The notes under the pieces were generated by a model. The model was not told the DNA's origin. It made no database searches and saw nothing but the letters and a program-made list of their open reading frames with translations. A DNA stretch of 22,404 bases, taken from positions 1 to 22,404 of the forward strand of contig DATGCX010000231.1 of NCBI GenBank assembly GCA_035311445.1. The letters are read 5' to 3'. This document shows positions 15,154 through 22,269 of the stretch, piece by piece. The position numbers were made by a program, and so were the translations under genes. Position 1 is the stretch's first letter, and each line of letters begins with the position of its first letter. This DNA is from JAJPKK01 sp035311445 (GTDB lineage: Bacteria > Pseudomonadota > Alphaproteobacteria > Rhizobiales > Xanthobacteraceae).

Positions 15154-16377
15154 ATGAAAACCCGGAACCGCTTGGCGGCTTGGCGTCATCGCCTCTACGA
15201 ACTCCTCGAGCATGGGCCGGTGGGCGATCGGTCGATGCGGCTTGTGAGCCGCCTGCTGATCCTGCTGGTGCTCATCAACATCGCGGCCGTGGTGCTTGAA
15301 TCCGTGCCGCGCTACGAAGCGGATTTCGGGGGGATTTTCGTTGCGATCGAGATGGTCTCGCTCGTGGTCTTCACGGTCGAGTACCTGCTTCGCATCTGGG
15401 TCGCCGCAGAGCATGCGCCTCACCGCGATCTGCCGCCGTTGCGTGCGCGCTGGCGCTACATCGTATCGACCAACGGACTGATCGACCTCGTGTCGGTATT
15501 GCCGTTCTGGCTGGCCTTCGTGGTGCCATCCGAATTCCGCATCGTCCTGTTGTTCCGAATCGTGCGTTTCCTCAAGCTTGCCCGCTATTCGCCGGCGCTG
15601 CGCTCGCTTCTGGAAGCGCTTTATGTGGAGCGACGGGCGCTGTTCGGCTGCGTCGTCATCCTGGCTGGCGCGACGCTGGTCACTGCGTCCTTCATCCACA
15701 TCGCCGAGCGCGAGGTGCAGCCGGAGAAATTCGGCACCATCCCGGACGCCATGTGGTGGTCGATCGTGACGCTAGGCACCATCGGATACGGCGACGTGGT
15801 GCCGGTGACGCCGCTCGGCAAGGTGATCGCGGCGGTAACGATCCTGTGCGGCCTCGTCATGATCGCGCTGCCGGTCGGCATCATCGCGACAGCGTTTTCC
15901 GAGCAGATTCACCGCCGCGATTTCGTGGTTACATGGGGAATGGTGGCGCGTGTGCCACTGTTTGCCGGGCTCGATGCGGCGGCGATCGCCGACATCATGC
16001 GCCTGTTGCGGGCGCAGACGGTCGACGCCGGCGACGTCATCGTGCGCCGGGGCGACCGCGCGCATTCGATGTATTTCATCGCCGGCGGCAAGGTGGACAT
16101 CGATTTTGCCGGCCGGCACGTCAGCCTCGGCGTCGGCCAATTCTTCGGCGAAATCGCCGTGCTGCGCCGCGTGCGGCGCTCCGCGACCGTGACGGCGGCC
16201 GCCCGCACCAATTTGCTGGTGCTCGACGCATCCGATCTTCACATGCTGATGGAGCAAGACAAGCGGATTGCGGAGCGCGTCCATGCGGTGGTGAGCGAGC
16301 GCGAAGGCTTTGAGGCCGTGTCGCCCAAGGGCGATATCGCGGCTGGTGAATTGAGCGGCGCGGCCGAGGAACCGTGA
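15154..16377 (+). CDS. six-helix K+ channel with C-terminal cyclic-nucleotide-binding domain
   Basis: This 407-residue inner-membrane protein has transmembrane helices at about 30-50, 60-82, 105-124, 128-145 (S4-like, FRIVLLFRIVRFLKLAR, with regularly spaced arginines), 162-185 and 222-250. The pore helix and selectivity filter TLGTIGYGD (about 207-214) indicate K+ selectivity. A cyclic-nucleotide-binding domain spans about 265-375, with the phosphate-binding cassette FGEIAVLRRVRRSATV. The layout matches the MlotiK1-like ligand-gated channels of rhizobia, but the S4 keeps more positive charge. The start at 15154 follows GGAG at 12 bases. No adenylate cyclase is nearby. A 6-bp hairpin (AGCGCC, loop GCT, GGCGCT at 16386-16400) lies just after the stop. 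Confidence 0.92.
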   Translation: MKTRNRLAAWRHRLYELLEHGPVGDRSMRLVSRLLILLVLINIAAVVLESVPRYEADFGGIFVAIEMVSLVVFTVEYLLRIWVAAEHAPHRDLPPLRARWRYIVSTNGLIDLVSVLPFWLAFVVPSEFRIVLLFRIVRFLKLARYSPALRSLLEALYVERRALFGCVVILAGATLVTASFIHIAEREVQPEKFGTIPDAMWWSIVTLGTIGYGDVVPVTPLGKVIAAVTILCGLVMIALPVGIIATAFSEQIHRRDFVVTWGMVARVPLFAGLDAAAIADIMRLLRAQTVDAGDVIVRRGDRAHSMYFIAGGKVDIDFAGRHVSLGVGQFFGEIAVLRRVRRSATVTAAARTNLLVLDASDLHMLMEQDKRIAERVHAVVSEREGFEAVSPKGDIAAGELSGAAEEP

Positions 16378-16385
16378 CCGGCAGC

Positions 16386-16400
16386 AGCGCCGCTGGCGCT
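16386..16400 (+). terminator. possible hairpin terminator after the channel gene
   Basis: A perfect GC-rich stem (6 bp, 3-base loop) begins 9 bases after the channel gene's stop codon. It lacks a following T run, so Rho-independent termination is only possible, not shown. Confidence 0.3.
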
Positions 16401-16419
16401 CAATAGGAGGTTCGTGAAG

Positions 16420-16686
16420 TTAAAGATTACCGGTTTTCAGCGTCATGTAGATCACAAACTCTGCGCCCGGTACCCGGCCGGTGGATTTGCCATGGTTCGA
16501 TTGGGCGGCCGGCAGGAAGGGGCGGGCGGATCGCGATAGCATGAAAGCGATCTCGACGACGCGTAAATCCCCATGGGTTTTGTTATAAGTCCTTACGCGA
16601 AGGTGCGGCCACCCGAAATAGGTGACGATGGCGACCAATACGAGACCGGAGGTGGCCAAGAGGGGCAGCGAGAAATCGAAGGGCAT
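16420..16686 (-). CDS. small single-span membrane protein of unknown function
   Basis: This 88-residue protein has an N-terminal hydrophobic helix (about residues 6-27, LPLLATSGLVLVAIVTYFGWP) and a soluble tail that includes LRVVEIAFMLSRSARPFLP and VPGAEFVIYMTLKTG. The ATG at 16686 is preceded by GGGGGAG at a good distance. I do not recognise the family. It is divergent from the winged-helix gene at 16917, and the AT-rich region between them carries repeated CTGTAATTT motifs, so it is a likely target of that regulator. It converges tail-to-tail with the channel gene. Smallness and lack of a known family keep confidence moderate. Confidence 0.6.
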   Translation of the reverse strand: MPFDFSLPLLATSGLVLVAIVTYFGWPHLRVRTYNKTHGDLRVVEIAFMLSRSARPFLPAAQSNHGKSTGRVPGAEFVIYMTLKTGNL

Positions 16687-16713
16687 GGGTTACTCCCCCG
16701 TACGCTAAGTGGG

Positions 16714-16872
16714 CTTGTAATTTTAGATTACAGAAAAAATTACAGCTGTCAAATCCATTGGTACGAATTAACTAAGCTTGACAGGCATTCACCATTAATT
16801 AAAATTCCACGCCAACCACCTTGCCGATGCTGTAATTTAAGATATCCTATCGGGCTGTAATTTTACTTTACG
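16714..16872. promoter_or_regulatory. cluster of CTGTAATTT half-sites, likely operators
   Basis: In an AT-rich spacer there is a 17-bp dyad TGTAATTTTAGATTACA at 16716-16732 (six pairs matching in each arm around five bases). Further copies of GCTGTAATTT occur at 16736-16746 (minus strand), 16829-16839 (plus) and 16854-16864 (plus), the last continuing to ACTTTAC at 16872. Several copies in both orientations between divergent genes are what an autoregulated operator region looks like. I cannot match the motif to a known regulator. Confidence 0.55.
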
Positions 16873-16916
16873 CGGCCTCAGGGCCGGACCGTGGCGTCGC
16901 TTCGCGGGGAAGGGCA

Positions 16917-17396
16917 ATGACAGTTTTGCCTGATGCAGTAAGGGCTTACGAGCAAGAACTGTTGCAAAAGGCCGACATGCTGGCGCTCGGTCTCAAGGGC
17001 TTGAGAGCCGCGGCACCCGAACGCGCCGCTGAACTCCTTGAAGATATCGCCGCTCGGTTGGATGCCGCGATGGCGCGAGACGGCGGTGCCTTCGTCCCAT
17101 CAAGCGCTGACGAGCGGGGTCGCGTCGAGCCGCGGCGCCTGGCCCCGGTCGTCGTCGCTGCGCGCGGCGGCGGCGCCGACGACATCGAGGATTTCATCCT
17201 GGATATTCTGGCGGAAAATCCGGTCGGCCTGTCGGTGCAGGATATCGTCAGCAATCTCGACGAGGCGCAACTCGACATAAAGCGCAAGACGCTCGTGGTG
17301 CGCCTGCATCGGATGGTCCATGCCGGAAAACTGTCATCGCTTGCACACGGGCACTACATTTTAAGCGAGGCGGAACGCAGCCGCAGACGGGCGTAA
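16917..17396 (+). CDS. winged-helix DNA-binding-like protein of unknown family
   Basis: This 159-residue protein has an N-terminal helical part (about residues 5-55, Ala/Leu/Glu-rich, possibly coiled coil for dimerisation), then a flexible Arg/Gly/Ala linker (about 60-88). A C-terminal winged-helix-like domain follows at about 89-152: helix 1 DDIEDFILDILAENP, helix 2 LSVQDIVSNLDE, recognition-type helix IKRKTLVVRLHRMVHAGK, wing KLSSLAHGHYILS. The start has GGGGAAGGG directly upstream. It is cytoplasmic and has no obvious ligand or receiver domain. The repeated CTGTAATTT sites just upstream suggest that it regulates itself and the divergent membrane-protein gene. I know no named family for it. 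A replication- or chromatin-type DNA-binding role is an alternative. Confidence 0.75.
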   Translation: MTVLPDAVRAYEQELLQKADMLALGLKGLRAAAPERAAELLEDIAARLDAAMARDGGAFVPSSADERGRVEPRRLAPVVVAARGGGADDIEDFILDILAENPVGLSVQDIVSNLDEAQLDIKRKTLVVRLHRMVHAGKLSSLAHGHYILSEAERSRRRA

Positions 17397-17404
17397 ATGC
17401 CCAC

Positions 17405-17507
17405 GTAGCCCGCATGGAGCGCAAGCGAAATGCGGGGCCGCCAGCACCAACTTATACGGCGATCCCGGATGGAAAGCCGGCAAGAGCCGACTTGTAATCC
17501 AGGCTAC
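17405..17507. repeat. GTAGCCCGCAT-type palindromic repeat
   Basis: The outer arms GTAGCC (17405-17410) and GGCTAC (17502-17507) enclose an inner hairpin, CCCGCAT (17409-17415) with ATGCGGG (17430-17436). Sequences with 'gtagcccgcatggagc' are a well-known intergenic repeat type in this bacterial group (recalled). It fills the whole gap between the convergent winged-helix and DUF3455 genes and may end transcription from both sides. Confidence 0.65.
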
Positions 17508-17510
17508 AAG

Positions 17511-18032
17511 CTACTTCTTCAAAAACACATAATCCGCCGCATAGGGCGCCGCGAACATGGCGCCAACCTTGTCGCAGGCACCCTCGAACTGGCCGCCCTT
17601 GGTGTTGATTCGCTGAATCGTGGTCACGCCGGTGAGCGCACCGGCGCTGCGCGTCTCCACCGCTTCAAGTTTGAGCCAAGGGATATCCTGGGCGGTCGCG
17701 CCGTTGGCGCGGGCGACCAGCTTGCCGACAACCCGGCTGCCGTCTGCATGCTCCCAGGTTGGTCCGGCGTAATGCCGTCCGACGGTCTTGCCGTCCTGGA
17801 TCAGAGTCGCGATCGGCTCACGGAATTGCCAGGCGAGCTTGCCGCCGTCACCAGCCTTGCAATCATAGACCTGTGCGCCCACGGCATGCACCGTCAGCAC
17901 CACCGTCTCGCCCTTGGCCGTGATCGCGTCGGGAATTTGGATCGCCGTTTGTGCGGCGACCTGCCCGGTTTGCCCCAGTGCTGCCGAGCAGCCGACCAGG
18001 ATGGTAAATGTGAAACGGCTTGTGATCATCAT
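17511..18032 (-). CDS. DUF3455-family exported protein
   Basis: This 173-residue protein has an N-terminal hydrophobic signal (about residues 5-28). Cleavage may be after QVAAQ, or the LVGC at 12-15 could be a lipobox with Cys15, though that would be an unusually short lipoprotein signal. The mature part shows DUF3455 (PF11937) features: AVGAQVYDCKAG, LAWQFREPIATLI, GRHYAGPTWEHADGS, IPWLKLEAV, TTIQRINTKGG and APYAADYVFLKK. Cys58 and Cys152 could form a disulfide. The family has no established biochemical function. The ATG at 18032 follows AAGGGG; an upstream in-frame start at 18092 gives an Arg-rich leader and is less likely. It is on the same strand as icd, 109 bp downstream of it. Confidence 0.87.
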   Translation of the reverse strand: MMITSRFTFTILVGCSAALGQTGQVAAQTAIQIPDAITAKGETVVLTVHAVGAQVYDCKAGDGGKLAWQFREPIATLIQDGKTVGRHYAGPTWEHADGSRVVGKLVARANGATAQDIPWLKLEAVETRSAGALTGVTTIQRINTKGGQFEGACDKVGAMFAAPYAADYVFLKK

Positions 18033-18121
18033 GCGGCCCCTTCGGCACGGCCAGGTGCGAACCTGCGCAGATGCACGGCGAATCAGCGTCATCCGCCCTT
18101 TCGCGGTCGCACGGCGGGGTT

Positions 18122-18135
18122 AGGGGAACTCCCCT
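18122..18135 (-). terminator. possible weak hairpin downstream of icd
   Basis: AGGGG and CCCCT form a 5-bp stem around a 4-base loop, starting 7 bases past the icd stop on the minus strand. No T run follows, so support is weak. Confidence 0.25.
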
Positions 18136-18141
18136 GCGGAC

Positions 18142-19353
18142 TCATGCCATGGCCCTCTTCAAGTTTTCGTCGACCTTGTCGAGGAAGCCCGTGGTGGAGA
18201 GCCACTTCTGGTCTGCGCTCACCAGCACCGCGAGGTCCTTGGTCATGTAGCCGGCCTCGACGGTGTAGACGCAGATCTTCTCCAAAGTATCGGCGAATTT
18301 CGCCAAGGCGGCGTTGTTATCGAGCTTGGCGCGGTGCGCGAGACCGCGCGTCCAGGCAAAGATCGAGGCGATCGAATTGGTCGACGTCTCGCGGCCCTTC
18401 TGGTGCTCGCGGTAATGTCGGGTGACCGTGCCGTGGGCGGCCTCCGCCTCCACCACCTTGCCGTCCGGCGTGGTCAGCACCGAGGTCATCAGGCCGAGCG
18501 AGCCGTAGCCTTGCGCCACCGTATCGGACTGCACATCGCCATCATAGTTCTTGCACGCCCAGACGTAGCCGCCCGCCCATTTGAGCGCGGCTGCAACCAT
18601 GTCGTCGATCAGGCGATGCTCGTAGGTGATGTTGTTCTTCTCGAATTCGGCCCTGAACTCGTTGTCGAACACCTCCTGGAAGATGTCCTTGAAGCGGCCG
18701 TCATAGACCTTGAGGATGGTGTTCTTGGTCGACAGATAGACCGGGTATTTGCGGGCGAGGCCATAATGCATCGATGCGCGCGCGAAATCGCGGATCGAGT
18801 CGTCGAGGTTGTACATTGCCATGGCGACGCCGGCGCCAGGCGAGTGAAATACCTCGCGCTCGATCTTCTTGCCGTCCTCGCCGGTGAAGCTGAGCGTGAC
18901 GGTCCCCTTGCCCGGGAAGATAAAGTCGGTGGCGCGGTACTGGTCCGCATACGCATGGCGGCCGATGATGATCGGCTTGGTCCAGCCCGGCACCAGGCGC
19001 GGCACGTTGCGGCAGATGATCGGCTCGCGGAAGATGGTGCCGCCGAGGATATTGCGGATGGTGCCGTTGGGCGAACGATACATCGCTTTAAGATTGAATT
19101 CCTTCACCCGGGCTTCGTCCGGCGTAATCGTGGCGCATTTCACACCGACGCCGACCTTCTTGATCATCTCGGCGGCGTTGATCGTGACCTGATCATCGGT
19201 CTCGTCGCGGTGTTGGATGCTGAGATCGTAATAGAGCAGCTCAATGTCGAGGTAGGGATGGATCAGCTTGTCCTTGATGAGTTGCCAGATGATCCGGGTC
19301 ATCTCGTCGCCGTCGAGCTCGACGATCGGGTTCGTTACTTTGATCTTGGCCAT
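18142..19353 (-). CDS. icd: NADP-dependent isocitrate dehydrogenase
   Basis: This 403-residue protein is a full-length eukaryote-like (homodimeric, type II) isocitrate dehydrogenase, as usual in alphaproteobacteria. It oxidatively decarboxylates isocitrate to 2-oxoglutarate with NADP in the TCA cycle. Landmarks: PIVELDGDEMTRIIW at the N-terminus, KCATITPDEARV (72-83), MYRSPNGTIRNILGGTIFRE (91-110, isocitrate contacts), IIGRHAYADQYRATDF (129-144), ENN-type metal segment around RLIDDMVAAALKWAGGYVWACKNYDGD (landmark near 247-275, Asp residues binding the metal), and EAAHGTVTRHYR (about 306-318, NADP-binding region). The ATG at 19353 gives the canonical start MAKIKVTNPIVELDGD; only a weak AAGG lies upstream. 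It lies downstream of the glycosyltransferase-like gene on the same strand with about 190 bp between, and so probably has its own promoter. Confidence 0.98.
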   Translation of the reverse strand: MAKIKVTNPIVELDGDEMTRIIWQLIKDKLIHPYLDIELLYYDLSIQHRDETDDQVTINAAEMIKKVGVGVKCATITPDEARVKEFNLKAMYRSPNGTIRNILGGTIFREPIICRNVPRLVPGWTKPIIIGRHAYADQYRATDFIFPGKGTVTLSFTGEDGKKIEREVFHSPGAGVAMAMYNLDDSIRDFARASMHYGLARKYPVYLSTKNTILKVYDGRFKDIFQEVFDNEFRAEFEKNNITYEHRLIDDMVAAALKWAGGYVWACKNYDGDVQSDTVAQGYGSLGLMTSVLTTPDGKVVEAEAAHGTVTRHYREHQKGRETSTNSIASIFAWTRGLAHRAKLDNNAALAKFADTLEKICVYTVEAGYMTKDLAVLVSADQKWLSTTGFLDKVDENLKRAMA

Positions 19354-19546
19354 TTATTGAGCGACCTTTGTTCGCGCGCGCAGATACGCGGAGCCGGCGC
19401 GCGCCCGCGGATGGCGCCGCGCCCCGTTCGGCGGGCGTGCCTATAGCACAGGAGTCGGGAATCAGACATCCGCGCGATGAGGAGTCAAGGATGCGTTGAT
19501 TGTGGGCAAATCGCCGTCAGGCCTGCACAAGTTCGACGGCGCCGCG

Positions 19547-20377
19547 CTATTTTTGTCCATCCTGCCGGTTCGCATAGCGCGCCTCGACCGCCTTGCGGAG
19601 ATCGGGAAAGCGATCGTACTGGTGACAGATCGGGAAGAGGTGGCCGTCAGGACTATAAATGAGCGATTCGCCGTCGAGCCGGTAGAGCGCGCGCGGCTCC
19701 AGAGCCATGGTGGCGATGTGCTGATGGTTGTCGACCACGATTCCGTCGATGGCAGAATCGAGGTGTACAAGGTAATTGTGAATGGCTTGGTCGTAGCCGT
19801 GGCCGATCCGGCGATAGATGCGCCAGGGCATGGTGCGTATCCGCGCCACCATGCGCTCCAGATAGGCGATGATGGCGGCGGTTCCCCCGATGGTGATGCC
19901 GCTGCAGCTGATCCGGCAAGCTGCGAGCCGTTCCGCCTCAGCGGCCGAAAAGCAACCGCGCACCCACCGCGCATTGGTCGGATCCTCCCCGATCGTCCGC
20001 GTGACGCTTTCGAGATAGAAATGACATTTCGGGCTCGCGATGCCCTCGAAGGGATTGCGCTGGAACACGACATCGCGCACGTCGGACATCATGACCTGGT
20101 CGTAACGCGACGATCGGGTGCGCAGATAATCGAGGTAGATGGCATAGCGACGCGCGTGCACCGAGCGGGTGAACGAACGAGTCTGGAACACCCGGATCAC
20201 GTCGACGCCATGGTTCTCGAGGTAGCGCGCGACCCGCAAGCCGGGCCAGCGGATCAGCAGCAGCACCTCGCCCGCATAATTGGCGCGCAGCGATTCGACG
20301 AAGACCCGCACCTGCTCAACATCGAACCCGATGGCGGCGCCCAGTACCAGGCGGCGGCCATCGCCAATGGCTGACAT
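19547..20377 (-). CDS. putative GT-A-fold glycosyltransferase-like protein
   Basis: This 276-residue protein begins with a nucleotide-sugar-type Rossmann strand (RLVLGAAIGFDVEQVRVFVE). Further on it has YDQVMMSDVRDVVFQRNPF (about 92-110), a DxxxD/DxD-like motif typical of metal-dependent GT-A enzymes, then GHGYDQAIHNYLVH (about 192-205) with the acidic DQ pair, and FPICHQYDRFPDL (248-260), where His252 could be the last metal ligand. No transmembrane helix is visible, so it is cytoplasmic or peripheral. Donor and acceptor are not inferable. The ATG at 20377 is chosen because the fold begins right after it; upstream codons in the same frame run through a repeat and are Arg/Ser/Ala-rich. The ribosome-binding site is weak. 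It is solitary, with no polysaccharide cluster around it. Confidence 0.72.
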   Translation of the reverse strand: MSAIGDGRRLVLGAAIGFDVEQVRVFVESLRANYAGEVLLLIRWPGLRVARYLENHGVDVIRVFQTRSFTRSVHARRYAIYLDYLRTRSSRYDQVMMSDVRDVVFQRNPFEGIASPKCHFYLESVTRTIGEDPTNARWVRGCFSAAEAERLAACRISCSGITIGGTAAIIAYLERMVARIRTMPWRIYRRIGHGYDQAIHNYLVHLDSAIDGIVVDNHQHIATMALEPRALYRLDGESLIYSPDGHLFPICHQYDRFPDLRKAVEARYANRQDGQK

Positions 20378-20761
20378 GGCGGCAGACGCGCCGGCAATCG
20401 GCGCAGGCGCAGATGACGACAATGCAGCTCCTGAACTTACGCGCGCCCCCGCGCGGGCGCCGATCGACGGTCCCGGAACTATCGTCCTTTGGGCCCATTT
20501 GCAATGCCGGCTGGTCAGACATTCCACGTCCGATGTGATTGAGCTGTTCAAATTAGACGGACGAGGGCGCAATGAAATGGAACCGGTATGGCGCTTGCCA
20601 ATTTTCCAGTGCCATTCCCGCCAAAGCGGGAATCCAGTACTCATCAGCATCGCCGGGATTACTGGATCGCCCGCCTTCGCGCATAGAGCGCGCGACGACC
20701 CGCGTGATTGATTCGGTCAGGACGACATCCGATCCAGCGTGCGGCGCACGCAGAGGAAAAA
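20378..20761. other. divergent intergenic region between the GT-like gene and trmJ
   Basis: This 384-bp stretch shows no reliable gene. The central and right part holds the palindromic repeat at 20612-20690; the rest should contain the two divergent promoters, which I could not locate with confidence. Confidence 0.55.
20612..20690. repeat. ATTCCCGC-type double-hairpin repeat
   Basis: The first hairpin is ATTCCCGC (20614-20621) with GCGGGAAT (20626-20633), loop CAAA, perfect over 8 bp. A second perfect 8-bp pair is ATCCAGTA (20632-20639) with TACTGGAT (20660-20667). The remaining right arm (CGCCCGCCTTCGCG) is decayed. This 'cattcccgc..agcgggaatccagta' type is one of the most frequent intergenic palindromes of alphaproteobacteria (recalled). 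It lies about 70 bp before the trmJ start. Confidence 0.75.
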
Positions 20762-21970
20762 ATGCCAGGAGCGGGAACCGACCACACCAGGGAATGGAGC
20801 GCGTTCGGCGGGCCGGTCGTGGTGCTGGTGGAGCCGCAGCTTGGCGAGAATATCGGCACCGCGGCGCGCGCCATGGCGAACTTCGGTCTCACCCGGCTAC
20901 GGCTGGTGCGGCCTCGCGACGCGTGGCCCAATGTGCATGCGCGGCGCGCCGCCTCGGGCGCTGACGCGGTGCTGGAAAACGCAGTGCTGTACGACAGCCT
21001 GCAGGCGGCGCTGGCCGATTGCAGCTTCGTGCTGGCGACCACCGCGCGCGCCCACGATCAGGCCAAGCCCGTAATCGGCCCGGCGGACGCCGCGGTGGAG
21101 ATGGCGCCGCGGCTTGCGGCCGGCGACACCGTTGCGGTGGTGTTCGGGCGGGAACGCTGGGGTCTCATGAACGACGAGGTTGGGCTGGCCGACCGCATCA
21201 TGACATTTCCGGTCAATCCGGCGTTTGCTTCGCTCAATCTCGCGCAGGCGGTGCTGATCGTCGCCTATGAGTGGTTCAAGGCGGCGGGCGGTGGGCTGCC
21301 GTTTGCGATGCCGCAGCGCTCTCCGCCCGCCCGCAAGGAGCAGCTGTTCACCTTCTTCGCCACGCTGGAACGCGAACTGGAGCGGGTCGAATTCTTCCGA
21401 CCGGCCGAAAAGCGCGACACCATGACGATCAACCTGCGCAACATCTTCATCCGCCTGGCGCCAAGCCAGCAGGACATCCAGACCTTGCACGGGGTCATCA
21501 CGGCGATCGCCGAAGGGCGCAAGGGCCCGGCCAGGGGTGGCATTCTCGACAGCCGGGAGGCCGGGATGCTGCGGGAGCTGTTGGCCGAGCACGGCGGCGG
21601 CCGGGTGCCGGGCGAGCGCGGCCCCGTGCGCGGCCTGTCGCGCCTGCTGCGCCGCAATCCGACCGATGCGGAACGCACGTTGTGGGAGGCGCTCACCCGG
21701 GACCGCCGCTTCGCGGGCCGCGGCTTCAAGCGTCAGGTCCCGGTCGGGCCGCATATTGCAGACATCGTGTCGTTTCCGCTGCGCGCCGTAATCGATCTCG
21801 TTCCCGATGACGAGAGTGCCGAGGCAGCGCAGACCCGGGGGCGCAAGCGCGCATGGCTCAAGGTGCGGGATTATCGGGTGTGCGAAGTCACGGCGAGGCA
21901 GGTCGAAGCGGACGTGGAGGCGGTGCTCGATGGGATCGCGGGGAAGCTTGGCATCGGTGGCGCGGTGTGA
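20762..21970 (+). CDS. trmJ: TrmJ-type tRNA methyltransferase fused to a DUF559-like domain
   Basis: This 402-residue protein has an N-terminal SPOUT methyltransferase at about residues 15-175: VVVLVEPQLGENIGTAARAM, FGLTRLRLVRPRD, VAVVFGRERWGLMNDEV and SLNLAQAVLIVAYEW. The TrmJ-type helical tail follows at about 188-250 (ERELERVEFF, INLRNIFIRLAPSQQDIQTL). TrmJ 2'-O-methylates position 32 of certain tRNAs using S-adenosylmethionine. From about 292 to 395 comes a DUF559 (Vsr/restriction-like) domain: SRLLRRNPTDAERTLWEAL, RGFKRQVPVGPHIADIVSF. Its usual acidic-DG-x-x-H active-site segment is replaced by IDLVPDDES, so the nuclease is probably inactive. TrmJ alone is about 250 residues. The ATG at 20762 follows AGAGGAAAAA; upstream in-frame codons are rejected. 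Confidence 0.9.
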   Translation: MPGAGTDHTREWSAFGGPVVVLVEPQLGENIGTAARAMANFGLTRLRLVRPRDAWPNVHARRAASGADAVLENAVLYDSLQAALADCSFVLATTARAHDQAKPVIGPADAAVEMAPRLAAGDTVAVVFGRERWGLMNDEVGLADRIMTFPVNPAFASLNLAQAVLIVAYEWFKAAGGGLPFAMPQRSPPARKEQLFTFFATLERELERVEFFRPAEKRDTMTINLRNIFIRLAPSQQDIQTLHGVITAIAEGRKGPARGGILDSREAGMLRELLAEHGGGRVPGERGPVRGLSRLLRRNPTDAERTLWEALTRDRRFAGRGFKRQVPVGPHIADIVSFPLRAVIDLVPDDESAEAAQTRGRKRAWLKVRDYRVCEVTARQVEADVEAVLDGIAGKLGIGGAV

Positions 21971-22080
21971 AAGCCCGCGCGCTCAGGTTCCTGAATGCCG
22001 CGTCACGGCGCAGGTCGTCGCCGCTCCTTACTTCCTTGTGGGGCATTTCCTTGTGGCCGGGACAGTCGCATATGCGCAAC

Positions 22081-22240
22081 GGTCACCTTCCCCCTGGGGG
22101 GGAGGTCGGCCCGCGTCAGCGGGCCGGGTGGGGGTGACGGTCGTGCCGCATTTGCTCAGACGCCGTCGCCCCACCCCGGACTGCCTTCGGCAGTCCGACC
22201 CTCCCCTGAAGGGGTCTCGTCCCACAAGGGGGGAGGGAGT
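22081..22240. repeat. block of nested GC-rich hairpins (composite intergenic repeat)
   Basis: Three perfect hairpins lie in a row: CGGCCCGC/GCGGGCCG at 22107-22126 (loop GTCA), CGGACTGCC/GGCAGTCCG at 22177-22197 (loop TTC) and CCCCT/AGGGG at 22203-22214 (loop GA). CACCTTCCCCC near 22085 and GGGGGTGA near 22130 form an outer pair around the first. Such blocks are familiar intergenic repeats in this group (recalled). Together with flanking bases this accounts for the gene-free stretch 21971-22332. Being downstream of trmJ, the hairpins could end its transcript. Confidence 0.65.
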
Positions 22241-22269
22241 CGCAGCGGCACAGCACAGCGTAAGTTATT

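Noticed and set aside
18334..19446. 370-codon open frame antisense to icd
   Set aside because: It mirrors the icd reading frame over its length and has a repetitive Arg/Asp/Val/Gly composition; a codon-bias shadow.
20378..20650. 91-codon N-terminal extension of the GT-like protein
   Set aside because: It passes through the ATTCCCGC-type repeat and has no fold-like pattern before residue 92.
22081..22240. CRISPR-like repeat array
   Set aside because: The hairpins differ in sequence and spacing; there is no repeated direct unit and no cas gene.
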